DNA of 64,000 bases, from NCBI RefSeq assembly GCF_900105905.1, contig NZ_FNSV01000005.1, positions 930,001 through 994,000 of the forward strand, in the 5' to 3' direction. Positions 35,292 to 43,437 of this stretch are shown one piece after another. Source of the DNA: Rhodococcus koreensis (lineage in GTDB: Bacteria > Actinomycetota > Actinomycetes > Mycobacteriales > Mycobacteriaceae). A program made the translations under genes and the position numbers. Under the pieces are notes generated by a model that was given only the letters and a program-made list of their open reading frames with translations, had not been told where the DNA came from and searched no databases. Each line of letters starts with the position of its first letter. The stretch's first letter is position 1.

Positions 35292-36182
35292 TTATGCCGC
35301 CGGTGCGTGTCTCGGCACGATCATCACGGGCACGGGAGCGTGCCGCAGAATTTTCGAGGCGGCCGAGCCGAGGAACACGTGCGCGGCGGGTCCGGCGGCT
35401 CCCGACCCCAGCACCAGCATGTCGTCGGGTTCCCAGGACACGGCCTCGACCGCCGCGCGCCAGTCGGTGCCGCTGCCGATCTCCACGTCCACGTCGGGAA
35501 CCGGGATGCGGGCGCGAACCGCGTCGAGTTGCCGGGCGATATCGTCGGTTGTCCGGCGCGTCCACTGCCGGACGACGAGATCCTCGGTCGATTGCTCGAT
35601 CGCGCCACCGAACCTGGACACCGGCCGCACCGTGAACGACACGATCCGCAATGTCGCCGGCCACCGTGCGGCCATCTCGGCGGTGGCGGCGATGAGGCCG
35701 TTGACGTCGGCTTCGCCGCCGTAGGCGGCGGTGAGCCTGCGGATCGGTCCGGGCGCCGGTGGGTAGCCGCGCGGCGCGATCGCGACGGGCACTGCCGCGG
35801 TGTGCACGAGCCGTTCGGTGACGCTGCCCAGCGCCACCCGGCCCAGCAGACCGGACGACGACGACCCGACGACGACGAGGGTGGCGTCGTGGGCGGCGAC
35901 GAGTTCGATCAGCCCGGTGGGAATCGAGGTCGATCGGTGGACGACGGTGGGGATGTCCAGGTCGCCCGGCAGACCGCCGACCACCCCGTCGAGTGCCCGT
36001 GACGCCTCCGCGGTGACGTAGCGCAGGTATTCGCGGTCGATGGGGTCGTCCTTCCCCGGCCACGGCTGTTCCACGATCGCCGCGGCGACGACCGTCTCCC
36101 CGGTCCAGCGCGCTATCCGTGCCGCCAGGTGCAGCGGCGCGGTCCCCTGACGGCTCGAGCTGAATCCGGCGATGATCGTCAT
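35292..36182 (-). CDS. Tandem universal stress protein
   Basis: A 296-aa cytoplasmic protein with two USP domains (about 1-140 and 150-290). Each ends with an ATP-binding signature: VVVGSSSSGLLGRVALGSVT and VLGSGAAGPAAHVFLGSAAS, followed by the VPVAI/VPVMIVPR strand. ATG 36182 overlaps the permease stop (ATGA), so it is co-translated with that transporter and may sense or regulate it. Confidence 0.88.
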   Translation of the reverse strand: MTIIAGFSSSRQGTAPLHLAARIARWTGETVVAAAIVEQPWPGKDDPIDREYLRYVTAEASRALDGVVGGLPGDLDIPTVVHRSTSIPTGLIELVAAHDATLVVVGSSSSGLLGRVALGSVTERLVHTAAVPVAIAPRGYPPAPGPIRRLTAAYGGEADVNGLIAATAEMAARWPATLRIVSFTVRPVSRFGGAIEQSTEDLVVRQWTRRTTDDIARQLDAVRARIPVPDVDVEIGSGTDWRAAVEAVSWEPDDMLVLGSGAAGPAAHVFLGSAASKILRHAPVPVMIVPRHAPAA

Positions 36183-38002
36183 CGAGCGGATTTCCCTGCG
36201 CCGATCGGATTGACCACCACGTGTGTCACCGGCACATCGTGCTCGGCGCGGGCGCGGTCCACGACGTCGAACCGGTGCCACACCGACTCTTCGGGTGGCA
36301 GCGTGGAGATGACGATCTGATCCGGATGGAACGACTCGACGCCGGCGGCCAGTGCGCGCAGCGGCCGGTAGTCCCCCACCTCGCCGTCCGCGTCGAGGTC
36401 CTCCGAGCGCAGCGTCGTCAGCGTGTCGTCGAGTCGCTGCCGGGCGACTTCCCGGGTGGCTTCCGCGACGTCGAGCGGGCCGTGGGTGGCGGCGGTTCCG
36501 GTTTCGATCGGGCTGGCCGGCACGACCACGAAGTAGGTGGCATCCCGATCCGCGTCGATGCGACGGAGCTCGTCGAGCATTTCCTTGGACTGGACGGTCT
36601 GGTTGGCCAGCACCAGCACGCGGTGAGGCCGGGTGGTCGCGGCGGCCCCCTCGACGGCGGGCCGCCGGCGCACGAACCAGGTGTTCGCGAGGAACAGCAC
36701 GATGACGACCGCCCACGACAGCAGGCTCAGCACCAGTTGCGACCGCACATCGTCTTGCAGATACATCTGCACCAGGATCGCCACGATCGCGGCCGCGGTG
36801 ATGATCGACACCACCGGGAACAGCCACATCTTGACCCGCAACTCCGAGTCCGGGGTGCGGTACCGCAGCACGATCTGCGAGACGGCGATGAGCAGGTAGA
36901 CGAACAGGATGACCGCACCGCTGGAGTTCAGCAGGAAGGCGAAGACGGTGTCCGGTGACACTGCCGCGGCGATGACGCACAGAAAACCGATGACCGAGGA
37001 CGCGAGTATCGCGATAGCGGGCACCCCTCGACGCGTCACCCTGACCAGCTGCGCAGGCGCCTCCCGGCGCGCAGCGAGGACGAACAGCATGCGGGAGGCG
37101 GTGTACATGCCCGAGTTGAGACAGCTCAACACGGCCGTCAACACCACGGCGTTCATGATGTGGTCGGCGTACGGGATCCCCATTTCGGTGAACGCGGCGA
37201 CGAAGGGGGACGCGGCCGCATCCTCGTCGTTCCACGGCAGGATCGTCGCCAGCAGGAACGTGGAGCCGACGAAGAACACCGCGATCCGCACGATCACCGA
37301 GTTCGCGGCCTTGGTCACCGCCCGCTCCGGATCCGCCGACTCCGCGGCCGCGATCGTCGCGATCTCGGCGCCGACCATGGAGAAGATCACCGTGACCACG
37401 CCGACGGTGACGGCCATGGCGCCGAAGGGAAGGAACCCGCCGTGGCTCCACAGGTTGGAGAAGTCGAGTGCCTTGTTCGGCCACACGCCGAGCACGAACA
37501 ATGCGCCCAGCGCGATGAACACCACTATCGCGGCGACCTTGATGCCGGCGAACCAGAATTCGAACTCGCCGAACGACGACACGGAGAACAAGTTCGTCGC
37601 CGTCATCAGGATCATCAGAACAAGCGCGGACAGCCACAGCGGGATGTCGATCCAGTACTGGATGATCGTCGCGCCGGCGATGGCCTCGAAGCCGACGACA
37701 ATCACCCAGAAGTACCAGTACAACCAGCCGACGGAGAAACCGGCCCAGTTACCCAGCGCGGCGCGCGAATAGTCGGCGAACGACCCGGTCGACGGATTGG
37801 CCACCGCCATCTCGGCCAGCATCCGCATGACCATGATGATCAGGACCCCGGCAAGAGCGTAGGTGATGAAGGCTCCCGGCCCGGTGTCGCCGATGACGAC
37901 GCCCGAGCCGACGAACAGGCCTGCGCCGATCACGCCGCCGATAGCAATCATCGTCAGCTGCCGCTGGCTCAGCGCCTTCTTCAGTGCGGGTGTTCCGCTC
38001 AT
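36179..38002 (-). CDS. APC-family amino acid permease with soluble C-terminal domain
   Basis: A 607-aa transporter. Twelve hydrophobic helices cover about residues 17-450; the GGVIGAGLFVGSG motif in helix 1 and the AEMAVANPSTGSFADYSR loop are typical of the AAT/GabP group. The last 130 residues (from HRVLVLANQTVQSKEMLDEL) are soluble, with a strand-helix pattern like a universal stress fold. ATG 38002 has GGAGGG at 7 nt. Substrate probably an amino acid or GABA; a USP gene follows in the same operon. Confidence 0.88.
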   Translation of the reverse strand: MSGTPALKKALSQRQLTMIAIGGVIGAGLFVGSGVVIGDTGPGAFITYALAGVLIIMVMRMLAEMAVANPSTGSFADYSRAALGNWAGFSVGWLYWYFWVIVVGFEAIAGATIIQYWIDIPLWLSALVLMILMTATNLFSVSSFGEFEFWFAGIKVAAIVVFIALGALFVLGVWPNKALDFSNLWSHGGFLPFGAMAVTVGVVTVIFSMVGAEIATIAAAESADPERAVTKAANSVIVRIAVFFVGSTFLLATILPWNDEDAAASPFVAAFTEMGIPYADHIMNAVVLTAVLSCLNSGMYTASRMLFVLAARREAPAQLVRVTRRGVPAIAILASSVIGFLCVIAAAVSPDTVFAFLLNSSGAVILFVYLLIAVSQIVLRYRTPDSELRVKMWLFPVVSIITAAAIVAILVQMYLQDDVRSQLVLSLLSWAVVIVLFLANTWFVRRRPAVEGAAATTRPHRVLVLANQTVQSKEMLDELRRIDADRDATYFVVVPASPIETGTAATHGPLDVAEATREVARQRLDDTLTTLRSEDLDADGEVGDYRPLRALAAGVESFHPDQIVISTLPPEESVWHRFDVVDRARAEHDVPVTHVVVNPIGAGKSAR

Positions 38003-38256
38003 GTCATCCCTCCGATGCTTCACGCGCCGGCGTGCTCGCTCCTGGCGAGACCGACTGTCGGAGTCCGAAGGGTGGTTCGGCTGGGCGACGTCGAGGGGGC
38101 TTCGGCCGCAGGGCCTCGAAATTCAATCGTAGGCCGCGGCACCGGTCCGGCGAGCGGGATTCGATGTCCGTCCCTTCGCGCCGTTTACCGGCCTCCGCGG
38201 CGGGTATCAATACGGTGACGTCCGGAGTGAGACCGCCGAGAACGAAGGTTCCGCTG

Positions 38257-38733
38257 ATGACACTCGTGCCCCGGGTCGCGGTCGCGCTGCTCGCCGCAGG
38301 CCCCCTCGCCCTGTTCCTGGCCGCGCCCGCCGCCGCGGACCCGCCGGACGTGACCCTGGCCGCCGCGGTGGCCGGGAGCACCGTCACGACGACGCTCACC
38401 AACGACACCGGTGCGGACATCGTGTGCGGACTCGGCGGACTGCGGGCGGCGGACGACATCGTGAACCCCGAGTCCGTGGCGGTGTTTCACCGATCGAACG
38501 TGGTGATCGGGCCGGGACCGCGGGAGTTCGTGTTCGAGGCGGTACCCGACGGCGACTATCTGATCCACTGGATCTGCAGCGAGAACGCCGGTCCCGGTGA
38601 CGAGGTGTGGGGTTCGGCGCCGCTTCCGGAGGCCGCGTACGCGAAGCCTGCGACGGCCGAACCGCTCCCCGTCACCGTGCGAACGCAGACGTGTTTCGGA
38701 TCGTTGTGCCTGCCGCCGGGGCTTGGTCTCTGA
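38257..38733 (+). CDS. Secreted protein of unknown function
   Basis: A 158-aa exported protein: ATG 38257 with AAGG at 8 nt, signal peptide VPRVAVALLAAGPLALFLAA ending APAAA-DPP near residue 28. The mature part has four Cys (IVCGLGG, WICSENAG, TCFGSLCLPPG), probably two disulphides, and beta-rich text. Mycobacteria and rhodococci have many such small secreted proteins; no function is known. Confidence 0.7.
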   Translation: MTLVPRVAVALLAAGPLALFLAAPAAADPPDVTLAAAVAGSTVTTTLTNDTGADIVCGLGGLRAADDIVNPESVAVFHRSNVVIGPGPREFVFEAVPDGDYLIHWICSENAGPGDEVWGSAPLPEAAYAKPATAEPLPVTVRTQTCFGSLCLPPGLGL

Positions 38734-38742
38734 GCGCGCACG

Positions 38743-39954
38743 TCATCCGATCGAATCGCGCTGTGTCCGAAGGAATTCCCGCTCGGCCGCGTTCTCGGTG
38801 CGGTCGTGTGCCGCGTCGTAGGCGCGGGCGGCCTCGACGGGGCGCCCGAGGCGGCGGAGAAGGTCGGCCCGCACCGCGTGGTACAGGTGATAGTCGTCGA
38901 GGTCGAGCTGGTCGACGAGCGCCAGCCCCTCCGCCGGACCCCGTACCTCCGCCACGGCGACGGCCCGGTTCAACGCCACCACCGGGCTCGGCGCCAGCGA
39001 CATCAGCTGGTCGTACAGCTGCAGGATCTGCCACCAGTCGGTGTCGGCGGCCGTCTCGGCGTCGCTGTGGACGGCGTTGATCGCGGCCTGGATCTGATAC
39101 GGGCCCGGTTTGTTGCGTCGCAGGCAGTCCCGCACCAGAGACTGTCCCTCGGTGACGAGGTCGCGATCCCACCGACTGCGGTCCTGGTCGGGCAGGAGCA
39201 CGAGTCGTCCGTCGGCGTCGGTGCGGGCGGCGCGCCGCGATTCGATCAGCAGCATCAACGCGAGCAGCCCGGTGACCTCCGGTTCGCCGGGCATCAGGGC
39301 AGCCAGGACCCGGCCGAGACGGAGGGCCTCGGCGCACAGATCCGCCCGTGTCAGCCGGTCCCCCGAACTCGCCGTGTACCCCTCGTTGAATATCAGGTAG
39401 ACGACGGCCAGGACGGTGCGGAGACGGTCCGGGAGATCGGTCTCGTCCGGCACCCGGTACGGGATCCGGGCGTCCCGGATCTTCCCCTTGGCCCGGACGA
39501 GGCGCTGCGCCATGGTCGGCTCGGGCACCAGGAAGGCGCGGGCGATCTCCGCGGTGCCGAGTCCGCCGAGGAGGCGCAGGGTCAGTGCGACCTGGGCGGT
39601 GGGTGCCAGCGCCGGGTGGCAGCAGGTGAAGATCAGGCGTAGCCGGTCGTCGTGCACGGCGCCCTCCTCCGTCGGTTCGTCGCGGGCGAGCAGCAGCGCG
39701 GCCTGCGCGTGCCGGTCGTGCCGGGACGCCTCGCGCCGGAGTCGGTCGATCGTGCGGTGCCGGGCGGTGGTGATGATCCACCCGGCGGGGCTCGGTGGCA
39801 GCCCGGCCGACGGCCAGCGCTGCACCGCCTCGGCGAAGGCGTCCTGGACGGCATCTTCGGCGAGGTCGATGTCGCCGAACACGCCGACCAGGACGGAGAC
39901 CGCGCGACCGTGTTCGGTGCGGAACACGTGTTCGATGTCGGCGGTGCCGATCAC
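38743..39954 (-). CDS. ECF42-type RNA polymerase sigma factor
   Basis: A 403-aa sigma factor: region 2 ([20 protein letters not shown]) and region 4 ([20 protein letters not shown]) are in the first 180 residues. The remaining 220 form the SnoaL-free, TPR-like extension typical of ECF42 ([35 protein letters not shown]-like text). Start is GTG 39954, one base after the stop of the DGPF gene; the pair is the known ECF42 arrangement, in which the C-terminal extension is needed for activity. It probably directs its own operon. Confidence 0.92.
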   Translation of the reverse strand: MIGTADIEHVFRTEHGRAVSVLVGVFGDIDLAEDAVQDAFAEAVQRWPSAGLPPSPAGWIITTARHRTIDRLRREASRHDRHAQAALLLARDEPTEEGAVHDDRLRLIFTCCHPALAPTAQVALTLRLLGGLGTAEIARAFLVPEPTMAQRLVRAKGKIRDARIPYRVPDETDLPDRLRTVLAVVYLIFNEGYTASSGDRLTRADLCAEALRLGRVLAALMPGEPEVTGLLALMLLIESRRAARTDADGRLVLLPDQDRSRWDRDLVTEGQSLVRDCLRRNKPGPYQIQAAINAVHSDAETAADTDWWQILQLYDQLMSLAPSPVVALNRAVAVAEVRGPAEGLALVDQLDLDDYHLYHAVRADLLRRLGRPVEAARAYDAAHDRTENAAEREFLRTQRDSIG

Positions 39955-39955
39955 G

Positions 39956-40318
39956 TCAGTGGCTTCCGGCCCCGGCGTGGTGGGCGAACGGCCGGACCTC
40001 GATGGGCAGCGTCGTCGCCCGGGTGAGCTTGCGACCCCACCCGAGCGCGGCGTCCAGGTCGGGGGCCTCGACGATGGTGAATCCGCCGAGATGCTCCTTG
40101 CCTTCGGTGTAGGGGCCGTCGGTGACGAGCACGTCGCCGCCGCGGGCCCGCAGCACGGTCGCGGTCGTCGGGGCGCACAGTCCCCCGCTGAACACCCACG
40201 CGCCTGCGGACACCATCTCCTCGTTGAGGGCGTCGAGGTCGTCGGCGATCTTCGCGAGGACGTCGGGTTCGGGAGCGGGACCGTCGGGCTGGTACACGCT
40301 CAACAGGTACTGGGTCAT
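39956..40318 (-). CDS. DGPF/YCII-domain protein partnered with ECF42
   Basis: A 120-aa protein, [20 protein letters not shown], with [20 protein letters not shown], which contains the D-G-P-Y/F motif of the family. AGGAGG lies upstream of ATG 40318. The gene sits directly upstream of the sigma factor and behind a promoter that fits the ECF42 consensus. DGPF proteins are frequent ECF42 targets; the activity is unknown. Confidence 0.9.
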   Translation of the reverse strand: MTQYLLSVYQPDGPAPEPDVLAKIADDLDALNEEMVSAGAWVFSGGLCAPTTATVLRARGGDVLVTDGPYTEGKEHLGGFTIVEAPDLDAALGWGRKLTRATTLPIEVRPFAHHAGAGSH

Positions 40319-40385
40319 GTCGGGTTCCTCCTCGGATCGGACGGTCGGCTCCTCGGGATGTGCTGTGGCCGGCCTTCACCTCCTA

Positions 40386-40412
40386 TACGAACGCCGGCCC
40401 CCCGAATCGACA
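40386..40412 (-). promoter_or_regulatory. Predicted ECF42 promoter of the DGPF-sigma operon
   Basis: On the minus strand TGTCGA (40412-40407) is followed after 17 bp by CGTA (40389-40386). This fits the TGTCGA/CGWC-type promoter reported for ECF42 factors. It lies about 70 bp before the DGPF start, which suggests autoregulation. Confidence 0.5.
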
Positions 40413-40455
40413 CTGTGCACGAAAAACACTGTGCACGAGGAAACACCGTGCGCGA
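40411..40455. repeat. Three short tandem repeats upstream of the ECF42 promoter
   Basis: CACTGTGCACGA at 40411-40422 and at 40427-40438, and CACCGTGCGCGA at 40444-40455, repeat with a 16-17 bp period. They lie just upstream of the predicted -35 box of the leftward operon and could bind an activator or a repressor. Confidence 0.6.
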
Positions 40456-40475
40456 CGAAGTTGCCCCGGGTGCCG

Positions 40476-41030
40476 TCAGTTGTGCTCGGACACCAGCACG
40501 GCGCGGGTCCCCGGCTCCAGCGCCTCGAACACGTGTGCGACATCGCCCGGGTAGGCGATGTAGTCACCGGGCCCGAGCTCGACGGGGGCGCTCGCGAGGC
40601 CGACGAGTGCGCGCCCGGCGCTGAGGATGACGTGCTCGACCACGCCGGGCATGTGCGGTTCGGATTCGCGGGCCGGTCCCGGTTCGACGGCGAGGCGGTA
40701 GAGGTCCCGGCGCGCGGACGGCGGGCAGGACGCGACGAGGGTGGCGCGGTAGTCGGCCCGGTCGGAGGTCAGTTCCGGTCCCTCGTCGGCCCGGATGACC
40801 TGGACGCGCGGGCGGGGCGGATCGAGGAGTTGCGACATCGGCACATCCAGCGCCACACACAGGGCCCACAGGGTTTCGACGCTCGGGTTCCCGCCTCCCG
40901 ATTCCAGTTGGGACAGAGTGGATTTCGCAACCCCGGCACGGCGAGCGACCTCGGTCAGGGACATGCCCGACCGTTCGCGCTCGCGGCGCAGCGAGGGGCC
41001 GATGTATCCCAGCGGGGATTGCCCGTCCAT
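40476..41030 (-). CDS. XRE-family regulator with cupin domain
   Basis: A 184-aa regulator: helix-turn-helix RRERERSGMSLTEVARRAGV and AKSTLSQLESGGGNPSVETL at about residues 15-60, and a C-terminal cupin (VEHVILSAGRALVGLASAPV, LGPGDYIAYPGDVAHVFEAL). ATG 41030 was chosen for GGAAGGG at 6 nt; upstream ATGs lack a ribosome site. It is divergent from azlCD, with two copies of an inverted repeat between; in other bacteria this regulator type represses AzlC-type exporters. Confidence 0.9.
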   Translation of the reverse strand: MDGQSPLGYIGPSLRRERERSGMSLTEVARRAGVAKSTLSQLESGGGNPSVETLWALCVALDVPMSQLLDPPRPRVQVIRADEGPELTSDRADYRATLVASCPPSARRDLYRLAVEPGPARESEPHMPGVVEHVILSAGRALVGLASAPVELGPGDYIAYPGDVAHVFEALEPGTRAVLVSEHN

Positions 41031-41069
41031 GGTTCCCTTCCCGAGGCTGTTCATTATTTCGGTCGGCTC

Positions 41070-41133
41070 GTTCGACTTGACGAACAATACGTCACCTGTT
41101 CAGTATATAAGTCATGCGTTCGATGAAGCGAAC
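41070..41133. promoter_or_regulatory. Divergent azlC promoter with two GTTCG-N6-CGAAC operators
   Basis: The inverted repeat GTTCG-N6-CGAAC occurs at 41070-41085 and at 41118-41133. Between them lie TTGACG (41077-41082) and CAGTAT/TATATA (41101-41109), a candidate promoter for azlC. Both operators flank the core promoter, as for a looping or blocking repressor; the XRE-cupin protein encoded next door is the natural ligand. Confidence 0.6.
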
Positions 41134-41788
41134 ACTCGGCTCGCGGGATCTCCGGAACATCGCGCTCGTGTGCCTGGCCGACGGACTGGTCGGCATGTCG
41201 TACGGCGCGATCGCGGTCGGCTCGGGGCTCGGCGCATGGCTGCCCGTCGCATTGTCGGTGCTGGTCCTCGCCGGTTCCGCGGAGTTCCTGTTCGTCGGCA
41301 TCGTCGCGGCCGGCGGCAGCCCGATCGCGGCGACGATCGCCGGACTGCTGGTGAACGCGCGGCACCTGCCGTTCGGTCTGGCGGTCGGTGACGTGCTCGG
41401 GCGGGGGCTCCGGCGCGTCGCGGGCAGTCACCTGATGAACGACGAGTCGGTGGTGTTCGCGCTCGGGGAGACGGACCCGGACCGCAGGCGCGCCGCGTAC
41501 TGGGCGTGCGGTGTGGGGATCGCGGTGTGCTGGCCGCTCGGGGCGCTGCTCGGCGCGCTGGCGGGCAACGCGATCGGCGACCCGGCCGCGCTCGGTCTGG
41601 ACGCGATGTTCCCGGCGGTGCTGCTGGCCCTGGTGCTGCCGGCGCTGCGCGATCGGGACGTGCGGGTGCCTGCGCTGATCGGTTCCGTCGTCGCCCTGGC
41701 GGCCACGCCGGTCCTGCCCGCCGGGCTTCCGGTGCTCGCGGCGCTGGTGGGTCTGCTCGCGGGTGTGCGGCGGACGGTGCTGCGGTGA
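41114..41788 (+). CDS. azlC: AzlC-family branched-chain amino acid exporter large subunit
   Basis: A 224-aa membrane protein with about 6 helices; LADGLVGMSYGAIAVGSGLG, LVLAGSAEFLFVGIVAAGGS and LLVNARHLPFGLAVGDVLGR are family landmarks. The second operator overlaps the start of the coding region. It forms a complex with AzlD, encoded with 4 nt overlap. Confidence 0.9.
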   Translation: MRSMKRTLGSRDLRNIALVCLADGLVGMSYGAIAVGSGLGAWLPVALSVLVLAGSAEFLFVGIVAAGGSPIAATIAGLLVNARHLPFGLAVGDVLGRGLRRVAGSHLMNDESVVFALGETDPDRRRAAYWACGVGIAVCWPLGALLGALAGNAIGDPAALGLDAMFPAVLLALVLPALRDRDVRVPALIGSVVALAATPVLPAGLPVLAALVGLLAGVRRTVLR

Positions 41789-42108
41789 CCGGGCACCTCG
41801 TGTTGATCGGGTCGGTCGGGGTGCTCGCGGCGGGCACGTTCGCGTTCCGGTTCGCCGGGCCGGTGCTGCGGCCGCGGATCGCGACCCGGCCCTGGGTGGA
41901 GCGGACCATGGCGTCGGCCGCCGTGGTCCTGCTCACCGCCCTGGTGGGCACGGCGGCGCTCACCGAGGGCCACGACCTCGCCGGAGTGGCGCGTCCCACC
42001 GGGGTCGTCGTCGCGGGCCTACTCGCCTGGCGGAAGGCGCCTTTCGTCGTCATCGTGCTGTCCGCTGCCGCCGCGGCCGCCGGATTGCGGCTCCTCGGCG
42101 TGCCGTGA
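41785..42108 (+). CDS. azlD: AzlD-family branched-chain amino acid exporter small subunit
   Basis: A 107-aa membrane protein with three to four helices, starting with GTG 41785 that overlaps the azlC stop (GTGA). The text RFAGPVLRPRIATRPWVERT and GVVVAGLLAWRKAPFVVIVL fits AzlD. Partner of AzlC. Confidence 0.9.
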   Translation: MTGHLVLIGSVGVLAAGTFAFRFAGPVLRPRIATRPWVERTMASAAVVLLTALVGTAALTEGHDLAGVARPTGVVVAGLLAWRKAPFVVIVLSAAAAAAGLRLLGVP

Positions 42109-42110
42109 GG

Positions 42111-42950
42111 ATGCATCATCGAGGGGTGTTATTTCATCTCTGTGCCACGTGCGGCGTCGAACAGGACCCGAACACCCCGCTCCCCGACGAGTGCGCGATC
42201 TGCGCCGACGAACGCCAGTACATTCCGCTCGGCGGGCAGGAGTGGACCACCGTCGAGGCGCTGGCAGGCGCGGGATACCGCGCCGTCGAACACGAAGTCG
42301 AGCCGGGACTGCACGGCCTGTACGTGGACCCGAAGACCGCGATCGGTCAGCAGTCCCTGGTGATCAGCACCCCCGCCGGGTCGCTGCTGTGGGATCCGAT
42401 CGGATTCGTCGACGCCGCGGCCGTCGACGCCGTCGCCGCGCACGGCCCGGTCATCGCCGTCGCGGGCAGTCACCCGCACATGTTCGGTGTCCAGACGCAG
42501 TGGTCGACGGCGCTCGGTGAGGTGCCCATCCTGGTGGCGGAGGCGGACCGCTCCTGGCTGGCGCGTTCCGACGGGCCGATCGTGTTCTGGTCCGGCACCC
42601 ACGAGGTGGCGCCGGGGCTGACCCTGCACCAGATCGGCGGGCACTTCCCGGGCAGCGCCGTCGCGCACTGGCGCGGCGGCGGCGACGGCCGGGGTGTGCT
42701 GCTCACCGGCGACGGCGTGTTCCCCAACCCGGACCGCCGCACCGTGTCGTTCCTGCGGTCGTACCCCAACCGGCTGCCGCTGTCCGCGGCGGTGGTGCGG
42801 CGCATCGCGGACCAGTTGTCGCACCTGGAGTTCGACCGCATCATCGGCAACTTCGACAACGTCATCGACCACGACGGCCGGGAGGCGCTCGAGTATTCGG
42901 CGACCCGGCACTGCGCCTGGGTGACCGGGGAGTTCGATCACCTCACGTGA
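42111..42950 (+). CDS. Metallo-beta-lactamase-fold protein with N-terminal zinc ribbon
   Basis: A 279-aa protein. The N-terminus has a Cys4 zinc ribbon (HLCATCGVEQDPNTPLPDEC with AIC). The remainder follows a metallo-beta-lactamase-like outline (SLVISTPAGSLLWDPIGFVD, VAGSHPHMFGVQTQWS, LHQIGGHFPGSAVAHW, VLLTGDGVFPNP). The usual HxHxDH motif is replaced by GSHPHMFG, so the active site is variant. ATG 42111 is chosen, though GTG 42126 is possible. Function unknown. Confidence 0.75.
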   Translation: MHHRGVLFHLCATCGVEQDPNTPLPDECAICADERQYIPLGGQEWTTVEALAGAGYRAVEHEVEPGLHGLYVDPKTAIGQQSLVISTPAGSLLWDPIGFVDAAAVDAVAAHGPVIAVAGSHPHMFGVQTQWSTALGEVPILVAEADRSWLARSDGPIVFWSGTHEVAPGLTLHQIGGHFPGSAVAHWRGGGDGRGVLLTGDGVFPNPDRRTVSFLRSYPNRLPLSAAVVRRIADQLSHLEFDRIIGNFDNVIDHDGREALEYSATRHCAWVTGEFDHLT

Positions 42951-43079
42951 CGGTCGCGGAACCGGCCACGGCGCCGGGCGGCGCCTTCGAGGGGGCACTG
43001 TAATCGTTCTTCCCCGCCGACGCGGCGATAGCGGCTACCCTCCGCAGTAGCGTGAGCAGCGACTGAGGAGGTAGGTCTG

Positions 43080-43253
43080 ATGGACTTGACAGCAATTGGT
43101 GTCGGTTTCGGCTACGTGGTCGTAGTCCTCACCATTCTTGTCGTCGTGGTCGGGGTGACGGCCCTGTTCGTGTTCTCGATCAAATCGGATTTCATCCCCC
43201 CGGACTCCACCGGAACTCCCTCGGGCAGGAAGCGGATCGGCCGGGCGGAATAG
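43080..43253 (+). CDS. Small single-span membrane protein, 57 aa
   Basis: MDLTAIGVGFGYVVVVLTIL begins a 57-residue protein with one membrane helix (about 10-36), a short cytoplasmic tail rich in Pro and Lys/Arg, and a strong GGAGG ribosome site before ATG 43080. A strong hairpin terminator follows 16 nt after the stop, so it is transcribed as a short single gene. No family is recognised. Confidence 0.65.
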   Translation: MDLTAIGVGFGYVVVVLTILVVVVGVTALFVFSIKSDFIPPDSTGTPSGRKRIGRAE

Positions 43254-43268
43254 CCGCGTCGAGCACCG

Positions 43269-43307
43269 GAAGGCGGGCAGTCCCTCACGGAGGGGCTGCC
43301 CGCCTTC
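43269..43307 (+). terminator. Strong hairpin terminator
   Basis: GAAGGCGGGCAGTCCCTC pairs with GAGGGGCTGCCCGCCTTC-like bases across an ACGG loop, a stem of about 17 bp. It separates the small membrane protein gene from the NDH-2 gene. Confidence 0.85.
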
Positions 43308-43437
43308 GTACGTGGCGGGGGCGGCGGGTCTTCTGGATCGATTCCGGCCGCGGGCGCAGGGAAGCACGCCTTACTGAGACGCTCGAGGACAAGGCGACTA
43401 CCGTGACAGGAGTCGCCTATTTTTCGAGGAGCACGGA

